Position numbers and translations under genes: made by a program. Below are positions 1-7,438 of a stretch of DNA of 32,166 nt, one piece after another; position 1 is the first letter of the stretch, and every line of letters starts with the position of its first letter. The notes below the pieces were generated by a model. The model did not search any database, had not been told where the DNA came from, and saw only the letters and a program-made list of their open reading frames with translations. This DNA comes from Pseudomonadota bacterium (GTDB lineage Bacteria; Pseudomonadota; Alphaproteobacteria; Rhodospirillales; Magnetospirillaceae), in NCBI GenBank assembly GCA_021782815.1, contig JAJXUO010000035.1, positions 1 to 32,166 of the forward strand, read 5' to 3'.

Positions 1-124
1 ACTCATCGCGACGCCGGTTAGGAGCAAGGCGACGCGCGCCTGATGGCGCGAAGCCAAGGGTTTCGGAGAAACCCGCCCGGCGCATGAGGGTGCGGTGATC
101 GGTTCCGATCACCGCAACTCGGTA
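1..124 (+). repeat. R1 dispersed palindromic element, copy 1 (5'-truncated by window edge)
   Basis: This matches the copies at 10257-10428 (inverted) and 32021-32166. It runs from the right arm of the first hairpin (actcatcgcg) through the GGGTTT/AAACCC hairpin to a terminal hairpin at about 92-113, and ends in GGTA at 121-124. Compared with the other copies it lacks about 27 bases after position 50, which removes the right arm of the long internal stem. In the terminal hairpin the A:T pair of the other copies is replaced by G:C (cggtgatcgg/ccgatcaccg), a compensated change. It lies downstream of the spmAB-like gene, between it and whatever precedes the window. Confidence 0.85.
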
Positions 125-125
125 T

Positions 126-217
126 TACGCCAGTCCGGCTTTGCCGGACTTTGAGGCTTTGCCTTTGGCGCTCAGGCGCCGCCAGGGCTTTACGCCAGTC
201 CGGCTTTGCCGGACTGG
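126..217. repeat. R3 hairpin repeat pair downstream of the SpmA-SpmB gene
   Basis: A 25-base direct repeat occurs at 126-150 and 191-215. Each copy contains the perfect hairpin agtccggc-ttt-gccggact. Between them is another hairpin, ggcgc-tcag-gcgcc, at 167-180. The second copy extends to a 10-bp stem (195-204 with 208-217) lying just 2 bases beyond the stop codon of the leftward gene ending at 220. It could therefore act as a terminator or 3' stabiliser for that transcript, although no clear U-run follows on that strand. Confidence 0.75.
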
Positions 218-219
218 CT

Positions 220-1512
220 TTATCCCCCATAGAGCCAGCGGCAAATCAGCACCGAGCCCGCCAGTCCGGCCAGATCGGCCAGCAGGCCCACCAGCAGGGC
301 ATGGCGGATGCGGCGGATGCCCACCGCGCCGAAATAGACCGCCAGCACGTAAAACGTGGTTTCACTGGAGCCGTAAATACTGCTGACCAGGATGCCGAGA
401 TAACTGTCGGGGCCGACGCCGCCCGGCTTCAGCAGACTGGCCAGATAGCCGAAACTGGCCGAGCCCGACAGCGAACGCAGCGCCGCCATGGTCAGGGCCT
501 GGGGCGGCAGGCCCAGGGGCGTCAGCAGGCGGCCCAAGGGCTCCAGCAGCAGCGCCATGGCTCCGCTTTGCCGGAACAGCCCCACCGCCATCAGAATGGC
601 CACCAGATAGGGGATGAGGCGCAGGGACAGCAAAAGCCCCTCCCGGGCCCCGGCCACGAAGGCGGCGTAGATCTCCACCCGCCGCACCAGCCCCACCGCC
701 AGAATCAGCACGATCAGCCCCGGGATGACCCAGGGCGACAGGGCGCGCCCCCACATCAGCGTGACCGGCAGCAGCGCCAGCGCCGCCAATCCGGCCAGGA
801 GGCTGGCCCAGGCCGGGCAGGGCGGCGGCACCGCCTGAGGTTCATGGGGCACGTGGGACACGTGGGACACGTGGGACACGTGGGGCGCGCCCCCCGGCGC
901 CGGGCGCACGGGGAACCAGCGCCGCCCCAGCTTGGCCAGCAGCAGGGCCAACCCGCACGACCACAGGGTGGCGAACAGGGTGGTGGCGATCACCGCCGCC
1001 GGATCGTGCGATCCCACGGCGGCGCGCAGCGCCATGACATGGGTGGGCAGCAGGGTGACGTTGGCGGTGTTCAGGGCCAGGAACAACACCATGGAATCGC
1101 TGGCGGTGCCGGGCGCGGCATTCAGCCGTTCCAGCTCGCGCATGGCCTTGAGGCCGAAGGGGGTGGCGGCGTTGGACAGCCCCAGCATATTGGCCGCCAC
1201 ATTCATCACCATGGCCCCCATGGCCGGATGATCGGGCGGCACCTCGGGAAACAGCCGGTGCAGCAGCGGGCGCAACAGCCGGGCCAGGCCGCGCAGCAGC
1301 CCGGCCCTGTCGGCCACCGCCATCAGCCCCAGGAACAGCGCCAGCGCCCCCACCAGACCGATGCCCAGGGTCACGGCCTCGCCCGCCGACGACAGGGCGG
1401 CCTGGCCCAGGGCGGCCATGGGGCCGTCGCCCGCCGCCCCCGCCCAGGCCCATTGCCGCCAGGCGGCGGTGGCGAAGGCGCCGGCGATGAGGAAAAAGAA
1501 GACCATGTCCAT
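220..1512 (-). CDS. Fused SpmA-SpmB-type nucleoside-recognition (Gate) membrane protein
   Basis: This 430-residue, very hydrophobic protein has two halves separated by a soluble linker. The N-terminal half (about 1-215) resembles SpmA, with the conserved NxxNxLGLxNAATPFG-type stretch and the LNTANVTLLPT segment. The C-terminal half (about 250-430) resembles SpmB, with VAILMAVGLFRQSGA, SGSASFGYLA and GSSETTFYVLAVYFGAVG. Both belong to the nucleoside-recognition/Gate family of membrane proteins, named for Bacillus spore maturation but widespread in non-sporulating bacteria, where transport is suspected but unproven. The linker (about 205-250) is Pro-rich and carries an HVS tripeptide repeat encoded by a 9-bp tandem repeat. 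Start chosen at the ATG at 1512; the ATG two codons later (1506) is better spaced from a GGGGG run and is equally possible. It is divergent from the ABC-F gene. Confidence 0.8.
   Translation of the reverse strand: MDMVFFFLIAGAFATAAWRQWAWAGAAGDGPMAALGQAALSSAGEAVTLGIGLVGALALFLGLMAVADRAGLLRGLARLLRPLLHRLFPEVPPDHPAMGAMVMNVAANMLGLSNAATPFGLKAMRELERLNAAPGTASDSMVLFLALNTANVTLLPTHVMALRAAVGSHDPAAVIATTLFATLWSCGLALLLAKLGRRWFPVRPAPGGAPHVSHVSHVSHVPHEPQAVPPPCPAWASLLAGLAALALLPVTLMWGRALSPWVIPGLIVLILAVGLVRRVEIYAAFVAGAREGLLLSLRLIPYLVAILMAVGLFRQSGAMALLLEPLGRLLTPLGLPPQALTMAALRSLSGSASFGYLASLLKPGGVGPDSYLGILVSSIYGSSETTFYVLAVYFGAVGIRRIRHALLVGLLADLAGLAGSVLICRWLYGG
843..881. repeat. 9-bp tandem repeat (cacgtggga) inside the SpmA-SpmB linker
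   Basis: Four head-to-tail units of cacgtggga, the first and last imperfect (cacgtgggg at the right end), encode His-Val-Ser repeats in the - strand gene. The unit length is a multiple of three, so copy-number change would keep the frame. Each unit contains the palindrome cacgtg. Confidence 0.85.
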
Positions 1513-1614
1513 ACCCCCGATGGAGACACACTCCCGGCCGTCGCGCATCCTTTTTCTCTGCCGCCGCATCGTCCATCCATGGCATAAGAGGCCTCCCATC
1601 ACGCAGGCCAGTCC
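1513..1614. promoter_or_regulatory. Divergent promoter region between spmAB-like gene and ABC-F gene
   Basis: These 102 bases separate two divergent start codons and must carry signals for both. No convincing -35/-10 pair could be identified by eye. The ribosome binding site ahead of the ABC-F gene (CAGG, 7 bases before the ATG at 1615) is weak. Confidence 0.4.
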
Positions 1615-3237
1615 ATGATCCGTTTTGAAAACATCAGTAAGCAGAACAGCCACCGCATCCTTTTCTGTGAAGCCTTCGCCGCCCTGAACCGGGGCGAAAA
1701 GGTGGGGCTGGTGGGCCCCAACGGCGCCGGCAAGACCACCTTGTTCCGCATGATCACCGGCGAGGAACAGCCCGACGACGGCCAGGTCTCGGTGGAGAAG
1801 GCCGTCTCCATCGGCTATTTCAACCAGGATGTGGGCGAGATGGCCGGGCGCAGCGCCGTGGCCGAGGTGATGGACGGCGCCGGGCCGGTCAGCGCCGTCG
1901 CCGCCGAACTGGCCGAGCTGGAAGCCGCCATGTGCGATCCCGACCGCGCCGACGACATGGACAGCATCGTCGAGCGCTATGGCGAGGTGCAGGCCCGCTT
2001 CGAGGAGCTGGGCGGCTACGAGCTGGAGGGCAAGGCCCGCGAGGTTCTGGCGGGCTTGAGCTTCAGCCAGGAGATGATGGACATGGACGTGGGCCGCCTG
2101 TCCGGCGGCTGGAAGATGCGCGTGGCCCTGGCCCGCATCCTTCTGATGCGCCCCGACGCCATGCTGCTGGACGAACCCAGCAACCACCTCGACCTGGAAA
2201 GCCTGATCTGGCTGGAATCCTTCCTCAAGGGCTACGAGGGCGCCCTTTTGATGACCTCGCACGACCGCGAGTTCATGAACCGCATCGTCACCAAGATCAT
2301 CGAGATCGATGACGGTTCCTTAAACAGCTATGCCGGGGATTACGCCTTCTACGAACAGCAGCGGGCCTTGAACGAGAAGCAGCAGCAGGCCCAGTTCGAG
2401 CGCCAGCAGGCCATGCTGGCCAAGGAGATCAAGTTCATCGAGCGCTTCAAGGCCCGCGCCTCGCACGCCAGCCAGGTGCAGAGCCGGGTGAAGAAGCTCG
2501 ACAAGATCGAACGTTTCGAGCCGCCGCGCCGCCGCCAGTCGGTGGCCTTCGACTTTCCCCCCGCCCCCCGCTCGGGCGAGGACGTGGCGGTGTTGAAGGG
2601 CGTCGGCAAACGCTATGGCGCCAAGGTGATCTATGACGGCCTGGATTTCATGATCCGCCGCAAGGAACGCTGGTGCGTGCTGGGGGTGAACGGCGCCGGC
2701 AAATCCACCCTGCTGAAGCTGGTGGCCAAGGCCGCCGACCCCGATCAGGGCAGCGTCGCCGTGGGGGCCAGCGTGCGCATGGGCTATTTCTCGCAGCACG
2801 CCATGGACCAGCTGGACGGCGAGCGCAGCATCTTCGAAACCCTGGAGGATCATTTCCCCCAGGCCAACCAGGGGTCTCTGCGCGCCCTGGCCGGCTGTTT
2901 CGGCTTTTCCGGCGACGATGTGGAAAAGCGCTGCCGGGTGCTGTCGGGCGGGGAGAAGGCCCGGCTGGTGATGGCCCTGATGCTGTTCAATCCTCCCAAT
3001 TTCCTGGTGCTGGACGAGCCCACCAACCACCTGGACCTCGATACCAAGGAAATGCTGATCAAGGCCCTGGCCGACTATGACGGCACCATGCTGTTCGTCT
3101 CGCACGACCGCCGTTTCCTGGCCGCCCTGTCGAACCGGGTGCTGGAGCTCACGCCGGACGGCGTGCACCACTATGCCGGCGGCTATAGCGAATATGTGGC
3201 CAGCACCGGCCAGGAAGCCCCCGGCCTGCATCCTTAA
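1615..3237 (+). CDS. ABC-F family ATPase (translation/ribosome-associated)
   Basis: This is a 540-residue soluble protein with two ABC ATPase domains and no membrane segment, the hallmark of ABC-F proteins, which act on ribosomes rather than in transport. Domain 1 has Walker A GPNGAGKT (34-41), signature LSGGW (162-166) and DEPSNHLD (186-193). Domain 2 has Walker A GVNGAGKST (357-365), LSGGE (443-447) and DEPTNHLD (467-474). Between them, about 225-320, is the charged, glutamine-rich linker that in this family reaches towards the P-site tRNA. The short C-terminus lacks a Uup-type coiled coil, and the layout is closest to the YbiT/EttA-like subgroups. The exact subgroup needs a tree. The next gene follows after 20 bases. 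Confidence 0.9.
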   Translation: MIRFENISKQNSHRILFCEAFAALNRGEKVGLVGPNGAGKTTLFRMITGEEQPDDGQVSVEKAVSIGYFNQDVGEMAGRSAVAEVMDGAGPVSAVAAELAELEAAMCDPDRADDMDSIVERYGEVQARFEELGGYELEGKAREVLAGLSFSQEMMDMDVGRLSGGWKMRVALARILLMRPDAMLLDEPSNHLDLESLIWLESFLKGYEGALLMTSHDREFMNRIVTKIIEIDDGSLNSYAGDYAFYEQQRALNEKQQQAQFERQQAMLAKEIKFIERFKARASHASQVQSRVKKLDKIERFEPPRRRQSVAFDFPPAPRSGEDVAVLKGVGKRYGAKVIYDGLDFMIRRKERWCVLGVNGAGKSTLLKLVAKAADPDQGSVAVGASVRMGYFSQHAMDQLDGERSIFETLEDHFPQANQGSLRALAGCFGFSGDDVEKRCRVLSGGEKARLVMALMLFNPPNFLVLDEPTNHLDLDTKEMLIKALADYDGTMLFVSHDRRFLAALSNRVLELTPDGVHHYAGGYSEYVASTGQEAPGLHP

Positions 3238-3257
3238 CCCCGTCCAGGAGCCCGCCC

Positions 3258-4217
3258 TTGACCCGCCGCCTGTTCATCGCCTGCGCCCTGCCGCCCTCGG
3301 TGGTCTCGGTGTTCGCCGGCAGCTTCACCGTCACCTATGCCGGCGACGGCCCGCCGCTGTCCACCGAGGCCCTCCTGGCCGGGGTGGCGGGGCACGACGC
3401 CCTGGTGGTCACCGCCCCCACCCGGGTGGACCGCGCCCTGATCGAGCGCCTGCCGCCTGGCGTCGAGGCCGTGGCCACCTATTCCGTGGGGCATGATCAT
3501 CTGGACCTAGCGGCGGCGAAAGAAAAAGGCCTGGCGGTGTTTTCCACCCCCGACGTGCTGACCGACGCCTGCGCCGAGGCCGCCCTGCTGCTGATGCTGG
3601 GGGCGGCGCGGCGCGCCACCGAGGCCATCGCCCTGCTGCGCGACCAACGCTGGACCGGCTGGACGCCCACCCAGCTGAACGGCTGGGAGATCACCGGCAA
3701 GCGCCTGGGCATCGTCGGCATGGGGCGGCTGGGCCGGGCCATCGCCGCGCGGGCCCGCGCCTTCCGCATGCCCATCCATTATCACAACCGCAGCCGTCTG
3801 CCCGCCGACCTGGAGGGCGACGCCACCTATCAGCCCAGCCTGGAGGCGCTGATGGCGGTCTCGCAGGTGCTGGTGCTGGCCTGCCCCGGCGGCGAGGCCA
3901 CGCGCGGGCTTTTGCATAAGGAGCGCATCGCCCGGTTGCCGCCGGGGGCCATCGTGGTCAATATCGGGCGCGGCAGCGTGGTGGTGGATGCCGATCTGGC
4001 CGACGCCCTGGACAGCGGCCACCTGGCCGCCGCCGGGCTCGATGTCTTCGACGGCGAGCCCACGCTTTATCCCCGCTATTACACTCTGCCCACCCTGTTC
4101 ATGCTGCCCCATATCGGCAGCGCCACCCTGGAAACCCGCAACGCCATGGGACAAATCCTGGTGGAGGGGCTGGAGGCCTTCTGGGCCGGGGGCGCGCCGG
4201 TCAATCGGCTGGTTTAG
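3258..4217 (+). CDS. D-isomer-specific 2-hydroxyacid dehydrogenase (glyoxylate/hydroxypyruvate reductase type)
   Basis: This is a 319-residue NAD(P)-dependent dehydrogenase. The Rossmann dinucleotide motif is GMGRLG (154-159), with the second family signature around 226-250 (VVNIGRGSVVVD). The expected catalytic trio is visible as Arg238, Glu267 (FDGEP) and His285 (PHIGSAT). The likely reaction is reversible reduction of a 2-oxoacid such as glyoxylate or hydroxypyruvate to the D-hydroxyacid in the cytoplasm; the true substrate cannot be read from sequence. The start is a TTG at 3258, supported by CAGGAG ending 7 bases upstream; there is no better in-frame ATG. It follows the ABC-F gene by 20 bases and is probably co-transcribed. 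Confidence 0.88.
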   Translation: MTRRLFIACALPPSVVSVFAGSFTVTYAGDGPPLSTEALLAGVAGHDALVVTAPTRVDRALIERLPPGVEAVATYSVGHDHLDLAAAKEKGLAVFSTPDVLTDACAEAALLLMLGAARRATEAIALLRDQRWTGWTPTQLNGWEITGKRLGIVGMGRLGRAIAARARAFRMPIHYHNRSRLPADLEGDATYQPSLEALMAVSQVLVLACPGGEATRGLLHKERIARLPPGAIVVNIGRGSVVVDADLADALDSGHLAAAGLDVFDGEPTLYPRYYTLPTLFMLPHIGSATLETRNAMGQILVEGLEAFWAGGAPVNRLV

Positions 4218-4266
4218 CCGTGCTTTCCCTGGACCCCGGCCCTGGGCTGTGATAGCCCATGCCGCC

Positions 4267-4803
4267 ATGTCCTCGCTTCGTCCGTTTTTCTTTCTCTGCG
4301 CCCTGCTGCCGGCCGCGCTGACCGTCCCGGCGGCGGCGGCCGATCCCGATCTGCCGCCCCTGGCGCGGCCTGGCCAGTGGTATTACGTCACCCAGAACGA
4401 CGCCAACAGCTCCAGCCATTGCATCGGCGCCCCCACCACGCCGCTGTGCGCCGTGGAAACCCTGCTGGCCTGCTTTCAGCGCGGACAGATGCCCTTGTGC
4501 CGCCTGGTGGACGACGGCGCCGAGCAATATGCCCAGGTGTTCGCCGCCCCCTCCGATCCCGGCAAATATCTGGCCTACCGCATCCTGGCGGCCCGGCGCA
4601 TCGGGAGCGGGCAAGCCCCCCCGCCGGCCCACGCCCAGCCGGGCGACGTGCTGCTGACCGTGGACCAGCGCGAGGGCCAGTTGGGCCGGTATGCCCGCGC
4701 CACCGGCGCCCCGGCGCAGGATTTCCTGCTGCGCCGCCATGCCGACGGCCGCTGGAAAATCGTCAGCTGGGGCGATCCCGGCGAAAACCTGGGCGCGCAT
4801 TGA
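4267..4803 (+). CDS. Predicted exported protein of unknown function
   Basis: The product has 178 residues. The first 25 form a typical signal peptide: Arg near the start, hydrophobic FFFLCALLPAALTV, then an AxA cleavage region (PAAAADP). The mature part begins PGQWYYVTQNDANSSSHCIG and has three or four cysteines in the first half (HCIG, LCAVE, ACFQ, LCRL), which could form periplasmic disulfides. It ends with LLRRHADGRWKIVSWGDPG, the kind of strand seen at the end of NTF2-like folds. I do not recognise the family. The start was chosen because it puts the signal peptide at the terminus. A small hairpin (gggct-gtgat-agccc, about 4247-4261) lies just upstream, in the gap from the dehydrogenase. 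Confidence 0.65.
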   Translation: MSSLRPFFFLCALLPAALTVPAAAADPDLPPLARPGQWYYVTQNDANSSSHCIGAPTTPLCAVETLLACFQRGQMPLCRLVDDGAEQYAQVFAAPSDPGKYLAYRILAARRIGSGQAPPPAHAQPGDVLLTVDQREGQLGRYARATGAPAQDFLLRRHADGRWKIVSWGDPGENLGAH

Positions 4804-4829
4804 GCCGCCCCGATTTTTTTACCGTTCAT

Positions 4830-4857
4830 TTGCATACGCCCCGGTGCAAGCTATTGC
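4830..4857 (+). promoter_or_regulatory. Possible sigma70-type promoter before the DUF1285 gene
   Basis: In the 139-base gap upstream of the DUF1285 gene, TTGCAT (4830-4835) and TATTGC (4852-4857) are 16 bases apart. The match is imperfect and was found by eye only. The gap is AT-richer at its start (a run of seven T at 4814-4820), consistent with a promoter or the end of the previous transcript. Confidence 0.3.
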
Positions 4858-4942
4858 CTGCGGCCCCGCCCTGCCCCACTTTGTAGGACGAAGACCACCG
4901 GCCCAAGCCTCAACGGCACGATCACCAGGGGATGCGACCACG

Positions 4943-5485
4943 TTGCAAAACATCAAACGCCATACATCCGCGGAACCGGACGAGGCCGCCCCTCCGTCGC
5001 CCCGGTGCGGCAAGGTCGATATGCGCATCGCCCGCGACGGCAAATGGTACTATCAGGGCTCGGTCATTCCCCGCAAAGAGATGGTCTGTCTGTTTTCCTC
5101 CATGCTGACCCGCCGCGACGACGGCGCCTATTGGCTGGAAACACCCATGGAGCAGTGCGAAATCGAGGTGGAGGACGTTCCCTTCGTCGCCGTGGAACTT
5201 TTCACCTGCTGTTCCAGCGGCCAACGCTGCTACAGTTTCCGTACCAACGTCGACGAGATGGTGACCCTGGACGCCCAGCATCCCTTGCGCATCGTCGGCG
5301 ACGGCAGCGGCGGCGCCCCGCCTTATCTGACGGTGCGCCCCGGCCTGGAAGCGCGGCTGGCCCGGTCGGTCTATTACGAACTGGTGGCGCTGGGCAACGA
5401 GGAAGTCATAGGGGGGGAGACCCTGTACGGCATATGGAGCAAAGGCATCTTCTTTCCACTGGGCAAACTGGACGAACTGGTCTGA
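4943..5485 (+). CDS. DUF1285 family protein
   Basis: The 180-residue protein has the family signature near the N-terminus, CGKVDMRIARDGKWYYQGS, followed by MVCLFSSMLTRRDDGAYWLETP and VEDVPFVAVEL. These match the conserved blocks of DUF1285, a soluble alphaproteobacterial/gammaproteobacterial family of unknown role. No ATG precedes the conserved block except Met27 inside it, so the TTG at 4943 is taken as the start; AGGGGA lies about 10 bases upstream. Unusual for the family is a Cys-rich stretch (FTCCSSGQRC). It begins a tight cluster: the NUDIX gene overlaps its end, then cca and the LOG gene overlap in turn, so the four are probably one transcript. Confidence 0.8.
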   Translation: MQNIKRHTSAEPDEAAPPSPRCGKVDMRIARDGKWYYQGSVIPRKEMVCLFSSMLTRRDDGAYWLETPMEQCEIEVEDVPFVAVELFTCCSSGQRCYSFRTNVDEMVTLDAQHPLRIVGDGSGGAPPYLTVRPGLEARLARSVYYELVALGNEEVIGGETLYGIWSKGIFFPLGKLDELV

Positions 5486-6129
5486 ACCGCGACGCCATCC
5501 TCCGCCTGCTGGCGGAGCGGCCGCACCGGCACGACCGTTCCGACCTCACCACCGCCCACGTTCTGGCGCGCGAAGCCGCCGACCGTCCCGCCACCACCCT
5601 GGCGCAGCAGCTGGAAAAACCGCTCACCCCGGCGGCGGTGCTGGTGCCGCTGGTGCTGCGCGAGGCCGGCCCCTTCGTGCTGCTGACCCAGCGCACCGCC
5701 CATCTGGCCCATCATGCCGGGCAGATCAGCTTTCCCGGCGGCCGCATGGAGGCCGAGGACGATAGCCCCATCGCCACCGCGCTGCGGGAAACCGAGGAGG
5801 AGATCGGCCTCGACCGCAGCCATGTGGAGGTGGTGGGCGATCTCGATCCTTATGTCACCATCACCGGCTTTTGCGTCACCCCGGTGGTGGGGCTGATCAC
5901 CCCGCCCTTCACCCTGACCCCCGACAGTTTCGAAGTGGCCGAGATTTTCGAGGTGCCGCTGCCCTTCCTGCTGGATCGGCGCAATCACCAGCGCCACCAC
6001 CGCCTGACGGCGAACGGCCAGAAACGCTATTACTACGCCATTCCCTACCAGGAGCGGTACATCTGGGGCGCCACCGCCGCCATGCTGGTCAACCTGGCAG
6101 AAATCCTGCACCCCGTCCCCCATGACTGA
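5434..6129 (+). CDS. NUDIX hydrolase, CoA pyrophosphatase type (UPF0035/NudL-like)
   Basis: This 231-residue protein probably hydrolyses CoA or acyl-CoA diphosphate bonds in the cytoplasm. The UPF0035 signature FVLLTQRTAHLAHHAGQISF runs straight into the Nudix box at about 102-126 (GGRMEAED...ALRETEEEIGL), which carries the REXXEE metal-binding core. The start is uncertain. Homology seems to begin near NRDAILRLL (from 5485), but the only upstream ATG is at 5434, giving a 52-base overlap with the DUF1285 gene. A CTG at 5482 overlapping the DUF1285 stop (CTGA) is the alternative. The end overlaps cca by 8 bases. Confidence 0.85.
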   Translation: MEQRHLLSTGQTGRTGLNRDAILRLLAERPHRHDRSDLTTAHVLAREAADRPATTLAQQLEKPLTPAAVLVPLVLREAGPFVLLTQRTAHLAHHAGQISFPGGRMEAEDDSPIATALRETEEEIGLDRSHVEVVGDLDPYVTITGFCVTPVVGLITPPFTLTPDSFEVAEIFEVPLPFLLDRRNHQRHHRLTANGQKRYYYAIPYQERYIWGATAAMLVNLAEILHPVPHD

Positions 6130-7438
6130 GCTGCCCCCGCGCACCCTGGCCCTGCCCCGCAACGAACCGGTGGGCCAATTGCCGCCGCAAGCCTGGATGC
6201 GGGCGCCGGAAACCCGCGCCGTCATCGCCGCCCTGACCGCCGACGGCGCCGAGGTGCGCTTCGCCGGGGGCTGCGTGCGCGATTCCGTGCTGGGGCGCCC
6301 CATCAACGACATCGACATCGCCACCCTCGATCCGCCCACCACGGTGATGGCGCTGCTGGAACGGGCCGGGATCCGCGTCATCCCCACCGGTTTGGCGCAC
6401 GGCACCGTCACCGCCGTGATCGGGCACGCCCATTACGAGATCACCACGCTGCGCCGCGACGTGGAAAATTTCGGCCGCCACGCCCGCGTGGAATTCACCG
6501 ACGACTGGGCCGCCGACGCGGCCCGGCGCGATCTGACCATCAACGCCCTGTTCGCCCGCCCCGACGGCATGATCTTCGATCCCTTCGACGGCCTGGCCGA
6601 TCTCGGCGCCAAACGGGTGCGTTTCGTGGGCAACGCCCGCCAGCGCATTGAGGAGGACGTGCTGCGCCTGCTGCGCTTCTTCCGCTTCAACGCCCATTAC
6701 GGCAAACCGCCCGCCGATCTCGATGCCCTGCTGGCCTGCCGCGCCCTTGCCCCCCGCCTGGGCGAGTTGTCGGGCGAACGCATTTACGGCGAACTGGCCA
6801 AACTGCTGCTGGCCCCCGATCCCGCCGCCGCCCTGCTGCTGATGCGCGGCGAGCAGGTGCTGGAGCATCTGTTGCCCGAGGCCGACCAATTCGGCCGCCT
6901 GCGCCTGCTGGTGTTCCTGGAAACCCGCGCCCTGGCCCGCCCCCACATCGCCCCCGACGCCCTGCGCCGTCTGGCCGCCGTGCTGACCACCACCCGGGCC
7001 GGCGCCCAGGCCCTGGCCGGGCGGCTGAAGCTGTCGGCGGCCGAGGCCCGGCGCCTGATCGCCCTGGCCGCCCCGGACCAGCGCCCGAGCGCCGACATGG
7101 ACGATGCCGCCGCCCGCCGCCTGCTGCACCATATCGGCGCCGCGCCGTTCCGCGATCTGGCCCTGATCGCCTGGGCCGAACGCAAGGCGCTGCAGGCCCG
7201 CACCGACGCCGGCGAAACCGGGCGCTGGCTGCATCTCCTCGATCTGGCCGACGCCTGGCGGCCGCTCACCCTGCCGGTGCGCGGCCAGGATGCCCTGGCC
7301 CTGGGCCTGCCCCGCGGCCCGGCCATCGGCCATGCCCTGGCCGAGGTGGAACGCTGGTGGGAGGCGGGCGACTATCAGGCCGGCCGCGACGATTGCCTGC
7401 GCCGTTTGGCCGCCCTCTGCGCGAAGGAACCATCATGA
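6122..7438 (+). CDS. cca: CCA tRNA nucleotidyltransferase / poly(A) polymerase family
   Basis: This 438-residue enzyme adds or repairs the 3'-CCA of tRNAs using CTP and ATP. Class II nucleotidyltransferase features are in order: FAGGCVRD (48-54), the metal-binding DIDIAT (63-68), then RRDLTINALF and FDPFDGLADLGAKRVRFVG, followed by EDVLRLLRFFRF and an all-helical C-terminal body. The poly(A) polymerase branch shares these motifs, but the length and the alphaproteobacterial cluster with DUF1285 and NUDIX fit the CCA enzyme. Its ATG lies inside the end of the NUDIX gene, and its stop overlaps the next start as ATGA, so translational coupling is likely. Confidence 0.92.
   Translation: MTELPPRTLALPRNEPVGQLPPQAWMRAPETRAVIAALTADGAEVRFAGGCVRDSVLGRPINDIDIATLDPPTTVMALLERAGIRVIPTGLAHGTVTAVIGHAHYEITTLRRDVENFGRHARVEFTDDWAADAARRDLTINALFARPDGMIFDPFDGLADLGAKRVRFVGNARQRIEEDVLRLLRFFRFNAHYGKPPADLDALLACRALAPRLGELSGERIYGELAKLLLAPDPAAALLLMRGEQVLEHLLPEADQFGRLRLLVFLETRALARPHIAPDALRRLAAVLTTTRAGAQALAGRLKLSAAEARRLIALAAPDQRPSADMDDAAARRLLHHIGAAPFRDLALIAWAERKALQARTDAGETGRWLHLLDLADAWRPLTLPVRGQDALALGLPRGPAIGHALAEVERWWEAGDYQAGRDDCLRRLAALCAKEPS

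Noticed and set aside
220-1512. Evidence of sporulation from Spm-like domains
   Set aside because: SpmA/SpmB-type proteins are common in non-sporulating Gram-negative bacteria, and everything else in the window is alphaproteobacterial.
151-1587. Open + strand frame opposite the SpmA-SpmB gene
   Set aside because: Its product is low-complexity Gln/His/Gly/Arg text without domain signals, while the opposite strand encodes a recognisable membrane protein.
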